The notes under the pieces: model-generated
Seen by the model: the letters and a program-made list of their open reading frames with translations, nothing else
Told to the model about the DNA's origin: nothing
The model's database searches: none
Assembly: GCA_015351705.1 (NCBI GenBank)
Contig: JADIIM010000025.1
Location: 1-64,000, forward strand
Source: Aeromicrobium sp.
GTDB lineage: Bacteria > Actinomycetota > Coriobacteriia > Anaerosomatales > Anaerosomataceae
Reading direction: 5' to 3'
DNA length: 64,000 bases
Shown: piece after piece, positions 1 to 9,287 of the stretch
Position numbering within the stretch: the first letter of the stretch is position 1
How the letters are laid out: every line of letters begins with the position of its first letter
Made by a program: the position numbers and the translations under genes

Positions 1-1
1 G

Positions 2-280
2 GCCCGTGTCGCGATGACGCGCTACATGAAGCGTGGCGGTAAGGTCTGGATCAACATCTTCCCGGACAAGCCCGTGACGCAGAAGCCCGCCGAGACCCGT
101 ATGGGTTCAGGTAAGGGCAACCCCGAGAAGTGGGTGGCCGTCGTCAAGCCCGGCCGCATCATGTTCGAGGTCGCCGGCGTGAGCGAAGAGGTCGCGAAAG
201 AGGCCATGCGCCTTGCGGCCCAGAAGCTGCCGATCAAGTGCAAGTTCGTGACCCGTGCCGACAGTGGCGGTGAAGGATAG
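2..280 (+). CDS. rplP: 50S ribosomal protein L16, 5' end outside window
   Basis: The reading frame is open from the first bases and continues into an L16 C-terminal part with the [13 protein letters not shown] and [11 protein letters not shown] segments typical of the family. About 92 residues are visible against a usual length near 140, so roughly the first third lies upstream of the window. L16 sits near the peptidyl-transferase centre and helps place the A-site tRNA. The stop codon is followed directly by the rpmC ATG with no gap, as expected inside the S10 operon. The Met codon at base 14 is internal, not the true start. Confidence 0.97.
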   Translation, partial: ARVAMTRYMKRGGKVWINIFPDKPVTQKPAETRMGSGKGNPEKWVAVVKPGRIMFEVAGVSEEVAKEAMRLAAQKLPIKCKFVTRADSGGEG

Positions 281-490
281 ATGAAAGCTACAGAGATCAG
301 AGGACTGGCGGAGACCGAGATCGCCGACAAGCTCAAGGAGCGCAGGACGGAACTGTTCAACCTCCGCTTCCAGCTTGCCACCGGCCAGCTCGACAACCCG
401 CACCGTATCAACGTGGTCAAGAAGGACATCGCGCGCCTGCACACCGAGCTGCGTGCCCGCGAGATCGCGGCCGCGAAGACCCAGGCGTAA
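281..490 (+). CDS. rpmC: 50S ribosomal protein L29
   Basis: The 69-residue protein is a helical hairpin of the L29 type: an N-terminal KATEIRGL helix, then the [19 protein letters not shown] core that is diagnostic of the family. L29 binds 23S rRNA at the exit-tunnel rim, next to the trigger factor and SRP docking site. The ATG touches the rplP stop, and its Shine-Dalgarno (GGTGAAGGA) lies inside the rplP 3' end, which suggests translational coupling. A short tail after residue 60 is rich in Ala and Lys, as is common. Confidence 0.97.
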   Translation: MKATEIRGLAETEIADKLKERRTELFNLRFQLATGQLDNPHRINVVKKDIARLHTELRAREIAAAKTQA

Positions 491-506
491 CGTAGGAGGA
501 CGGTAG

Positions 507-767
507 ATGAGCACCGAGCGCAACAGCCGCAAAGAGCGCCAGGGTGTGGTCGTGTCGGCCGCAGGCGACAAGACGTGTGTCGTCAAGGTCCAGTCGCGCA
601 AGCGCCACCCGCTCTACGGCAAGATGATCACCCGGTCCACCAAGTTCCACGCGCACGATGAGAACAACGAGTGCGGCGTGGGCGATGTGGTCCGCATCAT
701 GGAGACCCGGCCCGTGTCGAAGCTCAAGCGCTGGCGCCTGGTCGAGATCGTCGAGAAGGCGAAGTAA
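507..767 (+). CDS. rpsQ: 30S ribosomal protein S17
   Basis: An 86-residue S17 with the OB-fold landmarks [16 protein letters not shown] near the N-terminus and the central [19 protein letters not shown] segment, followed by the [16 protein letters not shown] motif. S17 is a primary 16S rRNA binder needed for early 30S assembly. It begins 16 bases after rpmC behind a clear AGGAGG site. Length and order (rplP-rpmC-rpsQ) are normal for the S10 operon. Confidence 0.97.
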   Translation: MSTERNSRKERQGVVVSAAGDKTCVVKVQSRKRHPLYGKMITRSTKFHAHDENNECGVGDVVRIMETRPVSKLKRWRLVEIVEKAK

Positions 768-840
768 CACGGCCACTGTCCAGCGTCGGTCCTCTCAGGG
801 TGCGTGCGCCTGACGACCGGACGAAGCAACGGAGGAAACG

Positions 841-1209
841 ATGATCCAGCAGGAGACGCGGCTCAAGGTGGCCGACAACTCCGGGGCCCGCAAGGTGGCC
901 TGCATCAAGGTACTCGGCGGAAGCCGGCGTCGCTATGCGTATGTCGGTGACACCATCGTCTGTTCTGTGAAGGAGGCCATCCCCAACGGGACGGTCAAGA
1001 AGGGCGACGTCGTCCGCGCCGTGGTCGTGCGCACCAAGAAAGAGGTGCGTCGTCCCGACGGCAGCTACATCAAGTTCGATGAGAACGCTGCTGTCATCAT
1101 CGACAACCAGGGCAACCCCCGCGGCACCCGTATCTTCGGGCCTGTGGCGCGCGAGCTGCGCGACCGCAAGTACATGAAGATCGTGTCGCTCGCCCCTGAA
1201 GTCCTTTAG
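841..1209 (+). CDS. rplN: 50S ribosomal protein L14
   Basis: A 122-residue protein that opens with [16 protein letters not shown], the nearly invariant start of bacterial L14, and ends in the usual [12 protein letters not shown]14 forms part of the inter-subunit bridge with 16S rRNA h14. A 73-base spacer separates it from rpsQ; this is the usual S10/spc operon boundary, but I do not see a convincing promoter in it. The start has a GGAGG site seven bases upstream. Confidence 0.97.
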   Translation: MIQQETRLKVADNSGARKVACIKVLGGSRRRYAYVGDTIVCSVKEAIPNGTVKKGDVVRAVVVRTKKEVRRPDGSYIKFDENAAVIIDNQGNPRGTRIFGPVARELRDRKYMKIVSLAPEVL

Positions 1210-1226
1210 GGAGGCATGAGAGCAGC

Positions 1227-1550
1227 ATGTCCAAGTCACTGACTATCCGTAAGGGCGATCGGGTCCGAGTCCTCACCGGCAAGGATGCCGGCAAGGAAGG
1301 CAAAGTCTTGCGGTCGATCCCCGAGAAGGAGCGTGTGGTCGTCGAGAACGTCCACATGATCAAGAAGCACACGCGTCCGAGTCAGAAGAACCCCCAGGGC
1401 GGCATCATCGAGATGGAAGGCACCATCCATGTCTCGAACGTGATGCTGATCTGTCCGGGCTGCAGCCAGCCGACGAGGGTCGGCCGTCGCCGTGATGACG
1501 GCGTACGGATCCGCACCTGCAAGAAGTGCGGCAAGGACATCGACAAGTAG
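1227..1550 (+). CDS. rplX: 50S ribosomal protein L24, zinc-ribbon form
   Basis: A 107-residue L24 with an N-terminal KOW motif (IRKGDRVRVLTGKDAGKEGKV) and a C-terminal half carrying CPGC and CKKC pairs about 25 residues apart. That is the zinc-ribbon form of L24 found in many bacteria. L24 is one of two assembly initiators of the 50S subunit. It lies 17 bases after rplN. The CxxC pairs fit with S14, L36 and S4 here, which also carry Cys motifs. Confidence 0.96.
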   Translation: MSKSLTIRKGDRVRVLTGKDAGKEGKVLRSIPEKERVVVENVHMIKKHTRPSQKNPQGGIIEMEGTIHVSNVMLICPGCSQPTRVGRRRDDGVRIRTCKKCGKDIDK

Positions 1551-1634
1551 CACGTCCGCGACCGGCTTCCGGTCGCGGCTGGAAGTCCCGCCGGGTCGGA
1601 AATCCGTCGGGCACACATCATGGAGGTAGGGCGA

Positions 1635-2177
1635 GTGACACCACGGTTCAAAGACACGTATCGCACGGAGGTCGTGCCGGCGCTCATGGAGCGGTTCGGC
1701 TACACCAACGTGCACCAGGTTCCCCGCCTGGAGAAGATCGTCTTGAACATGGGCGTGGGCGCCGCGACCCAGGATGCCAAGCTCCTGGAGAACGCCGTCA
1801 GCGACATGACGATCATCTCGGGCCAGAAGCCCGCCATCACCCGCGCCAAGAAGTCCATCGCTGGCTTCAAGCTGCGTGAGGGCATGGCGGTCGGCTGCAA
1901 GGTCACCCTCCGCGGCGACCGGATGTGGGAGTTCATGGACCGCCTGCTGTCGACAGCGCTCCCGCGCATCCGCGACTTCCGCGGTGTGAGCGCCAAGTCG
2001 TTCGACGGCCGCGGCAACTACTCTCTCGGCGTCAACGAGCAGCTGATCTTCCCGGAGGTCGACTACGACAAGGTGGACAAGATCCGGGGCATGGACATCA
2101 CGTTCGTCACGAGTGCGAAAACGGACGAGGAGTGCCGGGCGTTTCTTGAGTCGTTCGGATTCCCGTTCAAGCGATAG
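1635..2177 (+). CDS. rplE: 50S ribosomal protein L5
   Basis: A 180-residue L5, with [21 protein letters not shown] at the start and the family core [11 protein letters not shown] plus [23 protein letters not shown]5 binds 5S rRNA and contacts the P-site tRNA. I chose the GTG at 1635 over the in-frame ATG at 1620: the ATG is part of the ATGGAGG sequence that supplies the Shine-Dalgarno for the GTG, and the shorter form has the standard length of about 180 residues. Confidence 0.96.
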   Translation: MTPRFKDTYRTEVVPALMERFGYTNVHQVPRLEKIVLNMGVGAATQDAKLLENAVSDMTIISGQKPAITRAKKSIAGFKLREGMAVGCKVTLRGDRMWEFMDRLLSTALPRIRDFRGVSAKSFDGRGNYSLGVNEQLIFPEVDYDKVDKIRGMDITFVTSAKTDEECRAFLESFGFPFKR

Positions 2178-2234
2178 AAGGACATCGGCGCGCATGCCGA
2201 AGAGCCATGCGCGTCTACCGAGGAGGTCAGGTAC

Positions 2235-2420
2235 GTGGCTAAGAAGTCGATGATCGCCAAGGCCAAGCGTAAGCCGAAGTTCGGCGTCCGCACGGTCAAC
2301 CGCTGCAACCGCTGCGGTCGGCCCCGCGCGTACTACCGGCAGTTCGGGCTGTGTCGCGTGTGCGTGCGCGAGCTTGCGAGCCGAGGCGAGCTGCCCGGCG
2401 TCCGCAAGGCCAGCTGGTAG
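2235..2420 (+). CDS. rpsN: 30S ribosomal protein S14, type Z (zinc)
   Basis: A 61-residue short S14 with the CNRCGR and CRVCVRE pairs, so it is the zinc-binding, C+ type usual in actinobacteria and firmicutes rather than the about 100-residue zinc-free paralogue. It binds the head of the 30S subunit. Translation starts at GTG 2235 after AGGAGG. It lies between rplE and rpsH as in most spc operons. Confidence 0.97.
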   Translation: MAKKSMIAKAKRKPKFGVRTVNRCNRCGRPRAYYRQFGLCRVCVRELASRGELPGVRKASW

Positions 2421-2523
2421 GCCGGAGCGCGGAGCGCGGGCGCCCGACCCGTCAGGCGCGTCGGCCACGGGCTGGCGCGAACCGACGGGCCGGACGGTCC
2501 AGGACCATAGGAGGAACACAGAC

Positions 2524-2922
2524 ATGAGCATGACAGATCCCATCGCCGATATGTTGACGCGCGTTCGCAATGCGAACTCCGCGTTCCAGGATCGCGTCAC
2601 GATGCCGGCGTCCAACAAGCTCGTCGCCATCGCGAGGATCATGAAGGACGAAGGCTACGTGACCGACTTCGAGGTGATTCCGGGAGAGCCGCAGGCCACC
2701 CTCGCGATCACCCTCAAGTACGGCCCCAAGAAGCAGCGGACCATAACCGGTATCCGCCGCATCAGCAAGCCCGGCCTGCGTGTGTACGCGAAGAAGGACG
2801 AGCTGCCCCGCGTGCTCGGTGGTCTCGGCATCGCCGTGATCTCCACCTCGCAGGGTGTCATGACCGAGAAGCAGGCCCGCGCCGCCGGTGTCGGCGGCGA
2901 GGTCATCGCCTACATCTGGTAA
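2524..2922 (+). CDS. rpsH: 30S ribosomal protein S8
   Basis: A 132-residue S8 opening with [15 protein letters not shown] and closing with [11 protein letters not shown], both family signatures. S8 binds the central domain of 16S rRNA and in many bacteria also represses spc operon translation. The frame is open further upstream, but the ATG at 2524 follows a strong AGGAGGAA site and gives the usual length. A 103-base spacer separates it from rpsN and holds nothing I recognise. Confidence 0.96.
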   Translation: MSMTDPIADMLTRVRNANSAFQDRVTMPASNKLVAIARIMKDEGYVTDFEVIPGEPQATLAITLKYGPKKQRTITGIRRISKPGLRVYAKKDELPRVLGGLGIAVISTSQGVMTEKQARAAGVGGEVIAYIW

Positions 2923-2949
2923 CCGGACCGGAGAGAAAGGAGCGAAGCC

Positions 2950-3486
2950 GTGTCTCGTATCGGCAAGCAGCCCATCCCGGTCCCGGCCGGGGTCGAGGTG
3001 ACCATCGACGGGTCGACTGTCACGGTGAAGGGTCCGAAGGGCACCCTCACCCAGTCGTTCGACCCCGCGATGCAGATCACCCTCGAAGACAGCATCATCA
3101 CTGTCACGCGCCCGAACGATGAGCGCCGCAACCGCAGCCTCCACGGCCTGACCCGCACGCTCGTCGCCAACATGGTCACCGGCGTGTCCGAGGGCTTCCG
3201 CAAGGACCTCGAGATCGTCGGCGTCGGGTATCGTGCCGTGCTCAAGGGTAGCGACCTCGATCTGTCGCTCGGCTTGAGCCATCCCATGGTCGTGACGGCC
3301 GAGGAGGGCATCACGTTCGAGGTGCCCGCCCCCAACCGCATCTCGGTCTCCGGGATCGACAAGCAGCGTGTCGGCCAGGTGGCCGCCGAGATCCGCAAGA
3401 TCCGGCCGCCGGAGCCTTACAAGGGCAAGGGCATCCGCTACGCCGGCGAGCACGTCCGTCGCAAGGTCGGCAAGGCGGCCAAGTAG
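2950..3486 (+). CDS. rplF: 50S ribosomal protein L6
   Basis: A 178-residue L6 starting at GTG with [15 protein letters not shown], the normal L6 N-terminus, and ending with [23 protein letters not shown], the C-terminal signature. L6 has two tandem RNA-binding alpha/beta repeats and lies by the factor-binding site and sarcin-ricin loop. It follows rpsH by 27 bases, with GAGAAAGGAG as ribosome-binding site. Confidence 0.97.
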   Translation: MSRIGKQPIPVPAGVEVTIDGSTVTVKGPKGTLTQSFDPAMQITLEDSIITVTRPNDERRNRSLHGLTRTLVANMVTGVSEGFRKDLEIVGVGYRAVLKGSDLDLSLGLSHPMVVTAEEGITFEVPAPNRISVSGIDKQRVGQVAAEIRKIRPPEPYKGKGIRYAGEHVRRKVGKAAK

Positions 3487-3542
3487 ACTGAGGCCACGAT
3501 GCGCCCCATCCGGGCGCGGGATCAAGGAGCTAGGACGAGAGC

Positions 3543-3911
3543 ATGGACAAGACGAAAGCAAAGGCAGCCGGTCTCGCCCGTCGCCAGCGCCGCGTGCGCG
3601 GCAAGGTGAGCGGGACGGCCGAGCGCCCGCGGCTGCGGGTCAGCCGCAGCAATCTTCATATCTACGCGCAGGTCATCGATGACGTCGCTGGCCGTACGCT
3701 GGTGTCGGCTTCGTCGGTCGACCCCGAGCTGCGTTCGGCGCTGAAGTCCGGCGCGAACATCGACGCCGCGAAGGTCGTCGGCGAGGCGCTCGGACGGCGA
3801 GCCGTCGAGGCCGGTATCACCGAGGTCGTGTTCGATCGTGGCGGGCGACTGTACCACGGCCGTGTGGCCGCGCTCGCCGACGGAGCCCGCTCGGCGGGCC
3901 TGAAGTTCTAA
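3543..3911 (+). CDS. rplR: 50S ribosomal protein L18
   Basis: A 122-residue L18 with a basic N-terminal extension ([18 protein letters not shown]), the [18 protein letters not shown] core, and the [22 protein letters not shown] segment near the C-terminus. L18 carries 5S rRNA into the 50S subunit with L5. It lies in canonical order between rplF and rpsE. Confidence 0.97.
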   Translation: MDKTKAKAAGLARRQRRVRGKVSGTAERPRLRVSRSNLHIYAQVIDDVAGRTLVSASSVDPELRSALKSGANIDAAKVVGEALGRRAVEAGITEVVFDRGGRLYHGRVAALADGARSAGLKF

Positions 3912-3929
3912 GAGACGGGAGACTTCACT

Positions 3930-4442
3930 ATGGCGTATGAAAGCGGTGCTCCGGTCTCCGAGATCCAGGAGCGCGTCGTCTACATCAATCGTGTCGCCAA
4001 GGTCGTCAAAGGCGGCCGGCGGTTCTCGCTGACGGCCCTCGTGGTCGTTGGCGATGGCAATGGTCGCGTGGGCGTCGGCATGGGCAAGGCCGCCGAGGTC
4101 CCGGTCGCGATCAAGAAGGGCGTCGAAGACGCCAAGAAGAACATGTTCACGTTCCCGCTTGCCGGGACGACCATCCCGCACGAGGTCACCGGACGGTATG
4201 GCGCGGGCCGGGTGCTGCTGAAGCCGGCGGCGCCGGGCACCGGTGTCATCGCGGGCGGCCCCGTGCGCGCCTTGCTCGAGCTCGGCGGCGTCGGTGACGT
4301 ACTTTCCAAGTCGCTCGGCACGAGCAACGCGCTCAACATCGTCAAGGCCGCTGCCGAAGGCCTGCAGCAGCTCAAGAGCCCGTCCGATGTCGCCCGCAGC
4401 CGTGGCAAGTCGGTCGGCGAGATCTACGGTAAGAAAGGGTAG
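3930..4442 (+). CDS. rpsE: 30S ribosomal protein S5
   Basis: A 170-residue S5. The N-terminal double-stranded-RNA-binding fold contains [21 protein letters not shown] and the glycine-rich [18 protein letters not shown] loop; the C-terminal half has the [23 protein letters not shown] stretch. S5 lines the mRNA entry channel and affects decoding accuracy. It starts 18 bases after rplR behind a GGGAG site. Confidence 0.97.
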   Translation: MAYESGAPVSEIQERVVYINRVAKVVKGGRRFSLTALVVVGDGNGRVGVGMGKAAEVPVAIKKGVEDAKKNMFTFPLAGTTIPHEVTGRYGAGRVLLKPAAPGTGVIAGGPVRALLELGGVGDVLSKSLGTSNALNIVKAAAEGLQQLKSPSDVARSRGKSVGEIYGKKG

Positions 4443-4448
4443 TCGGCC

Positions 4449-4640
4449 ATGGCCACAGCAGACAAGACGCTCAAGATCACGCAGGTCAAGAGTGCGATCG
4501 GTTGCCCGAAGGACCAGAAGGCGACCGTGCGCGCACTCGGGCTCAAGCGGATGAACGACACCGTGGAGCAGGCCGATACGCCGGTCATCCGCGGCATGGT
4601 CTTCAAGGTCAAGCACCTCCTCCGGGTGGAAGAGGTCTAG
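4449..4640 (+). CDS. rpmD: 50S ribosomal protein L30
   Basis: A 63-residue L30 with [25 protein letters not shown] and HLLRVEEV, the compact ferredoxin-like fold of the bacterial protein. It follows rpsE by six bases, so the ribosome-binding site lies in the rpsE end and the two are probably translationally coupled. L30 is absent from some bacteria; here it is intact. Confidence 0.96.
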   Translation: MATADKTLKITQVKSAIGCPKDQKATVRALGLKRMNDTVEQADTPVIRGMVFKVKHLLRVEEV

Positions 4641-4735
4641 GCGGCACGTTCGCGTGTCCGCGATGTCAGTCAGTCGGCGGCGAGCGGCCGACAGCCCGCG
4701 CGGAGTGCGCGGGACCGAGCGATGAAGGAGTCGCC

Positions 4736-5182
4736 ATGCAGTTGAACGACCTTTTCCCCGCACCGGGGTCGCGCAAGGAACGCAAGCGCGTTGGGCGCGG
4801 TCACGGTAGCGGCTACGGTGGCCGAAGCGGCCGCGGCAACAAGGGCCAGCTCTCCCGCTCCGGCGGTGGCAAGGGCCCCGGCTTCGAGGGTGGCCAGAAC
4901 CCTCTGCACATGCGCATGCCGAAGCTCGGCGGGTTCAAGAACCGGAACCGCGTGGAGTACGCGGTCGTGAACGTGGGGCGCCTCGAGGAGATCTACGGTG
5001 CAGGTGACGTGGTGGACGGCGATACGCTGTTCGAGCGCGGCGTCATCAAGGACAAGACCGCGCCGGTCAAGGTGCTGGGCGATGGAGAGCTGACGAAGGC
5101 CCTCACGGTGCGCGTGGACAAGGCGTCCGCACCCGCACGGGCGAAGATCGAGGCTGCGGGAGGGACGGTCGATCTCACGTGA
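4736..5182 (+). CDS. rplO: 50S ribosomal protein L15
   Basis: A 148-residue L15 with a long basic, Gly-rich N-terminal extension ([19 protein letters not shown] then GRGNKGQ) that threads into 23S rRNA, and a globular C-terminal half. The ATG at 4736 follows AAGGAG and begins [14 protein letters not shown], the normal start; the longer open frame upstream is not coding. The last four bases overlap the secY GTG, so rplO and secY are translationally coupled. Confidence 0.96.
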   Translation: MQLNDLFPAPGSRKERKRVGRGHGSGYGGRSGRGNKGQLSRSGGGKGPGFEGGQNPLHMRMPKLGGFKNRNRVEYAVVNVGRLEEIYGAGDVVDGDTLFERGVIKDKTAPVKVLGDGELTKALTVRVDKASAPARAKIEAAGGTVDLT

Positions 5183-6441
5183 TCGAGGCCATCCGTAACG
5201 CGTTGCGCATCCCGGACCTGCGGAAGAAGATCCTCTTCACGCTGGCCATTATCGCCCTGTATCGGGTGGGTGCTCACATCCCCGTCCCGGGAGTCAACCC
5301 GAACGACGTGAAGGACCTCGTCCAGGGTGCGGGAAGCGCCCTCGGGCTTCTGAACCTCTTCGCGGGCGGGGCGCTTGAGAACTTCGCGATCTTCGCGCTC
5401 GGCATCATGCCGTACATCACGGCGACGATCATCATGCAGCTCCTCCAGGCGGTCATCCCCACTCTCGAGCGGTGGTCGAAAGAAGGGGAGGCCGGTCAGC
5501 GCAAGATCACGCAGACCTCGCGGTATCTGACGCTGGGCATCGCGCTTCTCGAGTCGCTCGGCCTCCTCACCGTCTTCCAGGCGCCGCAGTCCAGCGGAGG
5601 TCTCGGCATCGACTTCTCGTTCACCAACGAGATCCTTATCATCATCAGCCTGGTGGCAGGCACCGCGGCCATCATGTGGATGGGCGAGCTGATCACGCAG
5701 CGTGGCATCGGCAACGGGATGTCGCTCATGATCTTCGCGAGCATCGTCTCGCGCTTCCCGCAGACCATCGTCGCCTCGTTCCAGGTGAACACGCTGCTGA
5801 TGGTACTCATGCTGCTGATCTCCCTGGCTGTCGTCGCTGCGGTCGTGTTCATGGAGCGCGGGCAGCGCCGTATCCCCGTGCAGTATGCCAAGCGCGTCGT
5901 CGGTCGCCGGGTCTACGGTGGCGTGGGAACGTACATCCCGCTGAAGGTCAACGGCGCCAACGTGATCCCGATCATCTTCGCGTCGTCGATCCTGCTGTTC
6001 CCCACGACGGTTGCGCGGTTCTTCACCAACGTGGCGTGGCTTCAGCAGTTCTCGGCGGCACTCTCGAGTGGGTGGCTTCACATACTGCTCTACGGCACGC
6101 TGATCGTGTTCTTCACGTACTTCTACACTGCGCTCGTCTTCAACCCGATCGACACTGCTGACAACCTGCGCAAGAACGGCGGCTTCATCCCGGGCGTGCG
6201 CCCGGGCAAGGGCACCGCGCAGTACATCGAGAACGTGCTCAACCGCATCACGTTGCCCGGAGCGCTGTTCCTGGCGGCTATCGCGGTGATGCCGCAGATC
6301 CTCTTCCAGCAGACCGGCGATCCGTTGGTGCAGGCGTTCGGCGGGACCTCGATCCTGATCATGGTCGGAGTCGCGCTCGAGACGATGCGACAGCTCGAGA
6401 GCCAGCTGCAGATGCGGCACTACGACGGGTTCTTCAAGTAG
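5179..6441 (+). CDS. secY: Preprotein translocase subunit SecY
   Basis: A 420-residue SecY. The cytosolic N-terminal piece [19 protein letters not shown] precedes ten hydrophobic helices. The plug region PGVNPNDVK and the [21 protein letters not shown] segment of TM2 are typical. The cytosolic loops with [12 protein letters not shown] and the [21 protein letters not shown] loop bind ribosome and SecA. SecY is the channel of the Sec export machinery in the cytoplasmic membrane. It starts at GTG, overlapping the rplO stop. Confidence 0.97.
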   Translation: MIEAIRNALRIPDLRKKILFTLAIIALYRVGAHIPVPGVNPNDVKDLVQGAGSALGLLNLFAGGALENFAIFALGIMPYITATIIMQLLQAVIPTLERWSKEGEAGQRKITQTSRYLTLGIALLESLGLLTVFQAPQSSGGLGIDFSFTNEILIIISLVAGTAAIMWMGELITQRGIGNGMSLMIFASIVSRFPQTIVASFQVNTLLMVLMLLISLAVVAAVVFMERGQRRIPVQYAKRVVGRRVYGGVGTYIPLKVNGANVIPIIFASSILLFPTTVARFFTNVAWLQQFSAALSSGWLHILLYGTLIVFFTYFYTALVFNPIDTADNLRKNGGFIPGVRPGKGTAQYIENVLNRITLPGALFLAAIAVMPQILFQQTGDPLVQAFGGTSILIMVGVALETMRQLESQLQMRHYDGFFK

Positions 6442-6534
6442 GAAGCGGGCGCCTGCGCCCGATGAAGCATGGCCGACGAGTGCCGTGGGGTGGCTGATCG
6501 CCGCTCCGCGGCTTCGCGGCAGACGGGAGGCACG

Positions 6535-7179
6535 ATGAACGTCATGCTCCTCGGCGCACCGGGCGCCGGAAAGGGCACCCAGGCCGCGAAGCTCATCGAG
6601 CGGTACGGACTCGCTCACATCTCCACCGGTGACATCCTTCGAGACGCGGTCACCAGGGGCACTCCGATGGGAGTCGCCGCCAAGAGCTTCATGGACAAGG
6701 GCGAGCTCGTCCCCGACTTCGTCGTGATCGGGCTGGTCAAGGAGCGCCTGCAGCGCCCGGACATCAAGGGCGGTTTCATCCTCGACGGCTTTCCGCGCAC
6801 GGTCGCACAGGCGCAGTCGCTCGGTGACGTACTCAAGGAGCTCGGACTGAAGCTCGATGCGGTGGTCTCCATCGAGGTGAACCGTGCCTCGCTCGTCAAC
6901 CGTCTCACTGCCCGGCGCACGTGCAAGGAGTGCGGCGGTATCTTCAACGTTGCCACTCAGCCGGCCGCGGCCAGCGGTGTCTGTCCCACATGCGGCGGCG
7001 CGCTCTACCAGCGCGACGACGACACCGTCGAGACGGTCACCAATCGTCTTGATGTCTACGACCGCTCGACGGCCCCCCTCGTCGACTACTATCGCAAGGC
7101 GGGCCTGCTCAAGACAGTCGACGGCAACGCGTCGGCCGACCACGTCTTCTCCCAGGTCGTTGCGGCCATCGGGGGATAG
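6535..7179 (+). CDS. adk: Adenylate kinase, zinc-lid form
   Basis: A 214-residue adenylate kinase interconverting ATP + AMP and 2 ADP. The P-loop GAPGAGKGTQA lies at residues 7-17, the AMP-site STGDILR follows, and GGFILDGFPRT is the Walker-B-like segment. The lid (around residues 122-160) carries CKEC and CPTC pairs, so it is the zinc-stabilised long form. I chose the ATG at 6535 because GGGAGG lies just upstream and the length matches the family. The secY-adk-map order is standard for actinobacteria and firmicutes. Confidence 0.97.
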   Translation: MNVMLLGAPGAGKGTQAAKLIERYGLAHISTGDILRDAVTRGTPMGVAAKSFMDKGELVPDFVVIGLVKERLQRPDIKGGFILDGFPRTVAQAQSLGDVLKELGLKLDAVVSIEVNRASLVNRLTARRTCKECGGIFNVATQPAAASGVCPTCGGALYQRDDDTVETVTNRLDVYDRSTAPLVDYYRKAGLLKTVDGNASADHVFSQVVAAIGG

Positions 7180-7185
7180 CCCAGC

Positions 7186-7932
7186 GTGATCGTCCTCAAG
7201 TCAGCCGAGGAACTTTCCGTCATGCGCGAGGCGGGCCGCATCACCGCGGCCACGCTCCGACGCGTCGGCGAGGCAGTCCGCCCCGGCGTCACGACCGGTG
7301 AACTCGACGAACTGGCCGAGACGTTCATCCGTGGGGAGGGGGCGGTCCCCGCGTTCAAGGGGTACCACGGGTTTCCCGGCACGCTGTGTACATCGGTGGA
7401 CGGCGAGGTCGTTCACGGGATCCCCGGGGCGCGACGGCTGCTCGAAGGTCAGATCCTCTCGGTCGACTGCGGCGCGATCGTCGAAGGCTACTACGGTGAC
7501 TCGGCCATGACGTTCCCGGTCGGTGCGGTTGCCGCTGATGCGCGCCGGCTGATGGATGTGACGCGTGACTCGCTGCACGCCGGCATCGCCAAGTGCATCC
7601 CCGGGATGCGGCTCCACGACATCTCCGCGGCGGTCCAGTCGGTCGCCGAGGCGGCCGGCTTCGCGGTTGTGCGCGAGTACGTAGGCCACGGCATCGGGCG
7701 CTCCATGCACGAGGACCCCCAGGTGCCCAACTACGGGCGTGCCGGCACCGGTCCCACGCTCAAAGCGGGCATGGTCTTCGCGATCGAACCCATGATCAAT
7801 GCGGGCGGAGCGGCGGTGCGCTCGCTCGATGACGGATGGACAGTCGTCACCGAAGACGGCGGACTGTCGGCGCACTTCGAGCACACGGTGGCGGTCACCG
7901 ATGACGGGCCGATGATCCTGACGCTCGAGTAA
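7186..7932 (+). CDS. map: Methionine aminopeptidase, type I
   Basis: A 248-residue type I enzyme that removes the initiator Met from new proteins. The five metal ligands can be seen in order: Asp in LSVDCGAI, Asp in GYYGDSAMTF, His in EYVGHGIG, Glu in FAIEPMI and Glu in AHFEHTV. The substrate-gating His is in the GHGIGRSMHEDPQVPN stretch. Translation starts at GTG 7186, seven bases after adk. There is no N-terminal zinc finger or SH3-binding extension. Confidence 0.96.
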   Translation: MIVLKSAEELSVMREAGRITAATLRRVGEAVRPGVTTGELDELAETFIRGEGAVPAFKGYHGFPGTLCTSVDGEVVHGIPGARRLLEGQILSVDCGAIVEGYYGDSAMTFPVGAVAADARRLMDVTRDSLHAGIAKCIPGMRLHDISAAVQSVAEAAGFAVVREYVGHGIGRSMHEDPQVPNYGRAGTGPTLKAGMVFAIEPMINAGGAAVRSLDDGWTVVTEDGGLSAHFEHTVAVTDDGPMILTLE

Positions 7933-7935
7933 GGC

Positions 7936-7964
7936 TGGACGTGACCGCCACGAATAGATATACT
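7936..7964 (+). promoter_or_regulatory. Candidate sigma-A promoter for infA
   Basis: A TGGACG element at 7936-7941 and a TATACT element at 7959-7964 are 17 bases apart, close to the consensus -35/-10 layout. It lies in the map-infA gap and would start transcription near 7971, about 37 bases before the infA start. It is sequence-only evidence. Confidence 0.5.
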
Positions 7965-8007
7965 GCCGTTTTGCGACTTGACGGCTCTGCGGAAGGATAC
8001 AGCCTCA

Positions 8008-8229
8008 TTGGCCAAGCGCGATGATGCTATAGAGATGGAGGGCACCGTTCTCGAGGCCCTGCCCAACGCCATGTTCAGGGTGGAGCTCGATAACGGGCAC
8101 AAGATGCTCGCCCACATCTCGGGCAAGATGCGGATGCACTACATCAGGATCCTTCCCGGCGACAAGGTGGTCGTCGAGTTGTCGCCGTACGACCTGAGCC
8201 GAGGGCGCATCACGTACCGGTTCAAGTGA
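8008..8229 (+). CDS. infA: Translation initiation factor IF-1
   Basis: A 73-residue IF-1, a single OB-fold that binds the 30S A site during initiation. The sequence runs [30 protein letters not shown] to [13 protein letters not shown], nearly identical to the family consensus. It starts at TTG 8008 (reading AKRDDA next), preceded by GGAAGGA; the open frame upstream is not coding. A consensus-like promoter stands just upstream, so infA may be expressed apart from the spc operon as well. Confidence 0.95.
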   Translation: MAKRDDAIEMEGTVLEALPNAMFRVELDNGHKMLAHISGKMRMHYIRILPGDKVVVELSPYDLSRGRITYRFK

Positions 8230-8354
8230 TCCGCTCGCCACGCCGGGGTCATGGAGACACCCGGTGCCGTGTGAGCGCGCACGCACGAAATGACACGCCT
8301 GCGGCTGGGCGATGAGATAGACGGTACTGCAAGTGATCCGAAAGAGGACCACGG

Positions 8355-8468
8355 ATGAAAGTCAGACCATCGGTCAAGAAGATGTGTGAGAAGTGCAAGG
8401 TCATCCGCCGCCACGGCCGGGTCCTCGTGATCTGCGAGAACCCGCGTCACAAGCAGCGGCAGGGCTAG
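8355..8468 (+). CDS. rpmJ: 50S ribosomal protein L36, zinc (C+) form
   Basis: A 37-residue protein, [15 protein letters not shown] followed by [12 protein letters not shown] and [10 protein letters not shown]: the complete L36 with its C-x2-C-x12-C-x4-H zinc site. L36 helps fold 23S rRNA helices near the factor site. It stands between infA and rpsM in the canonical alpha-operon order, about 125 bases after infA; that gap shows no other feature I can name. The C+ form implies zinc-replete expression. Confidence 0.96.
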   Translation: MKVRPSVKKMCEKCKVIRRHGRVLVICENPRHKQRQG

Positions 8469-8488
8469 GAACCAGGAGGGAGCGGGCT

Positions 8489-8863
8489 TTGGCACGCATC
8501 GAAGGTGTCGACCTTCCGCGCGAGAAGCGCGTTGAGATCGGCTTGACGTATATCTTCGGGATCGGTCTTACCACCGCCCAGCGCATCTGTCGTGAGACGG
8601 GCATCAACCCGGACACGCGCGTCCGGAACCTCACCGAGGAAGAGGTCGTGCGTCTCCGCGAGTTCATCGACCGGAATCTCAAGGTCGAGGGTGACCTGCG
8701 TCGTGAGGTCAGCCAGAACATCAAGCGCCTGATGGAGATCGGCTGCTACCGCGGCCTCCGTCACCGCAGGGGTTTGCCGGTTCGCGGGCAGCGGACGCAC
8801 ACGAACGCGCGTACCCGCAAGGGCCCGCGTCGCCAGATCGGCGCGAAGAAGAAGGGCAAGTAG
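8489..8863 (+). CDS. rpsM: 30S ribosomal protein S13
   Basis: A 124-residue S13 starting at TTG 8489 with [25 protein letters not shown]. The helix-two-turn-helix core is followed by the basic tail [22 protein letters not shown] that reaches the P-site tRNA. The TTG is preceded by AGGAGGGAG; the frame is open further upstream but without homology. It lies 20 bases after rpmJ. Confidence 0.96.
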   Translation: MARIEGVDLPREKRVEIGLTYIFGIGLTTAQRICRETGINPDTRVRNLTEEEVVRLREFIDRNLKVEGDLRREVSQNIKRLMEIGCYRGLRHRRGLPVRGQRTHTNARTRKGPRRQIGAKKKGK

Positions 8864-8866
8864 CAC

Positions 8867-9268
8867 ATGGCTGCCAAGAAGAAGAACGTCAAGACGAGGG
8901 TACGTCGCAGCGAGCGCAAGAACATCGCTGTCGGCCAGGCCTACATCAAGAGCACGTTCAACAACACGATCATCTCGATCACCGACCCCACGGGCAACGT
9001 GATCGCATGGAAGTCCGCCGGCCAGGTTGGCTTCAAGGGTTCGCGCAAGTCAACGCCGTTCGCCGCTCAGCTTGCGGCCGAGCAGTGCGCGAAGCTTGCG
9101 CAGGAGCACGGGGTCCGCAAGGTGTCCGTGTTCGTCAAGGGTCCCGGCTCCGGCCGTGAGACCGCGATCCGCTCGCTTCAGGCCGCCGGCCTGGAGATCG
9201 CGAGCATCCAGGATCGCACCCCTGTCCCGCACAACGGCTGCCGGCAGCGCAAGCGCCGCCGCGTGTAG
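8867..9268 (+). CDS. rpsK: 30S ribosomal protein S11
   Basis: A 133-residue S11, with a basic N-terminal arm and the core [22 protein letters not shown], ending in the highly conserved [18 protein letters not shown] tail. S11 forms the platform of the 30S subunit near the E-site mRNA. It begins three bases after rpsM. Confidence 0.97.
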   Translation: MAAKKKNVKTRVRRSERKNIAVGQAYIKSTFNNTIISITDPTGNVIAWKSAGQVGFKGSRKSTPFAAQLAAEQCAKLAQEHGVRKVSVFVKGPGSGRETAIRSLQAAGLEIASIQDRTPVPHNGCRQRKRRRV

Positions 9269-9287
9269 TTTCGAGAGGACGACCTCT

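Noticed and set aside
1620-1634. ATG at 1620 as the rplE start
   Set aside because: It is part of the sequence that makes the Shine-Dalgarno for GTG 1635, and the shorter protein has the normal L5 length and N-terminus.
4993-7143. 716-codon open frame on the minus strand across secY and adk
   Set aside because: It is antisense to highly conserved secY and adk, is very rich in Arg, Asp and Glu, and has no recognisable family. Long antisense frames are expected in high-GC DNA.
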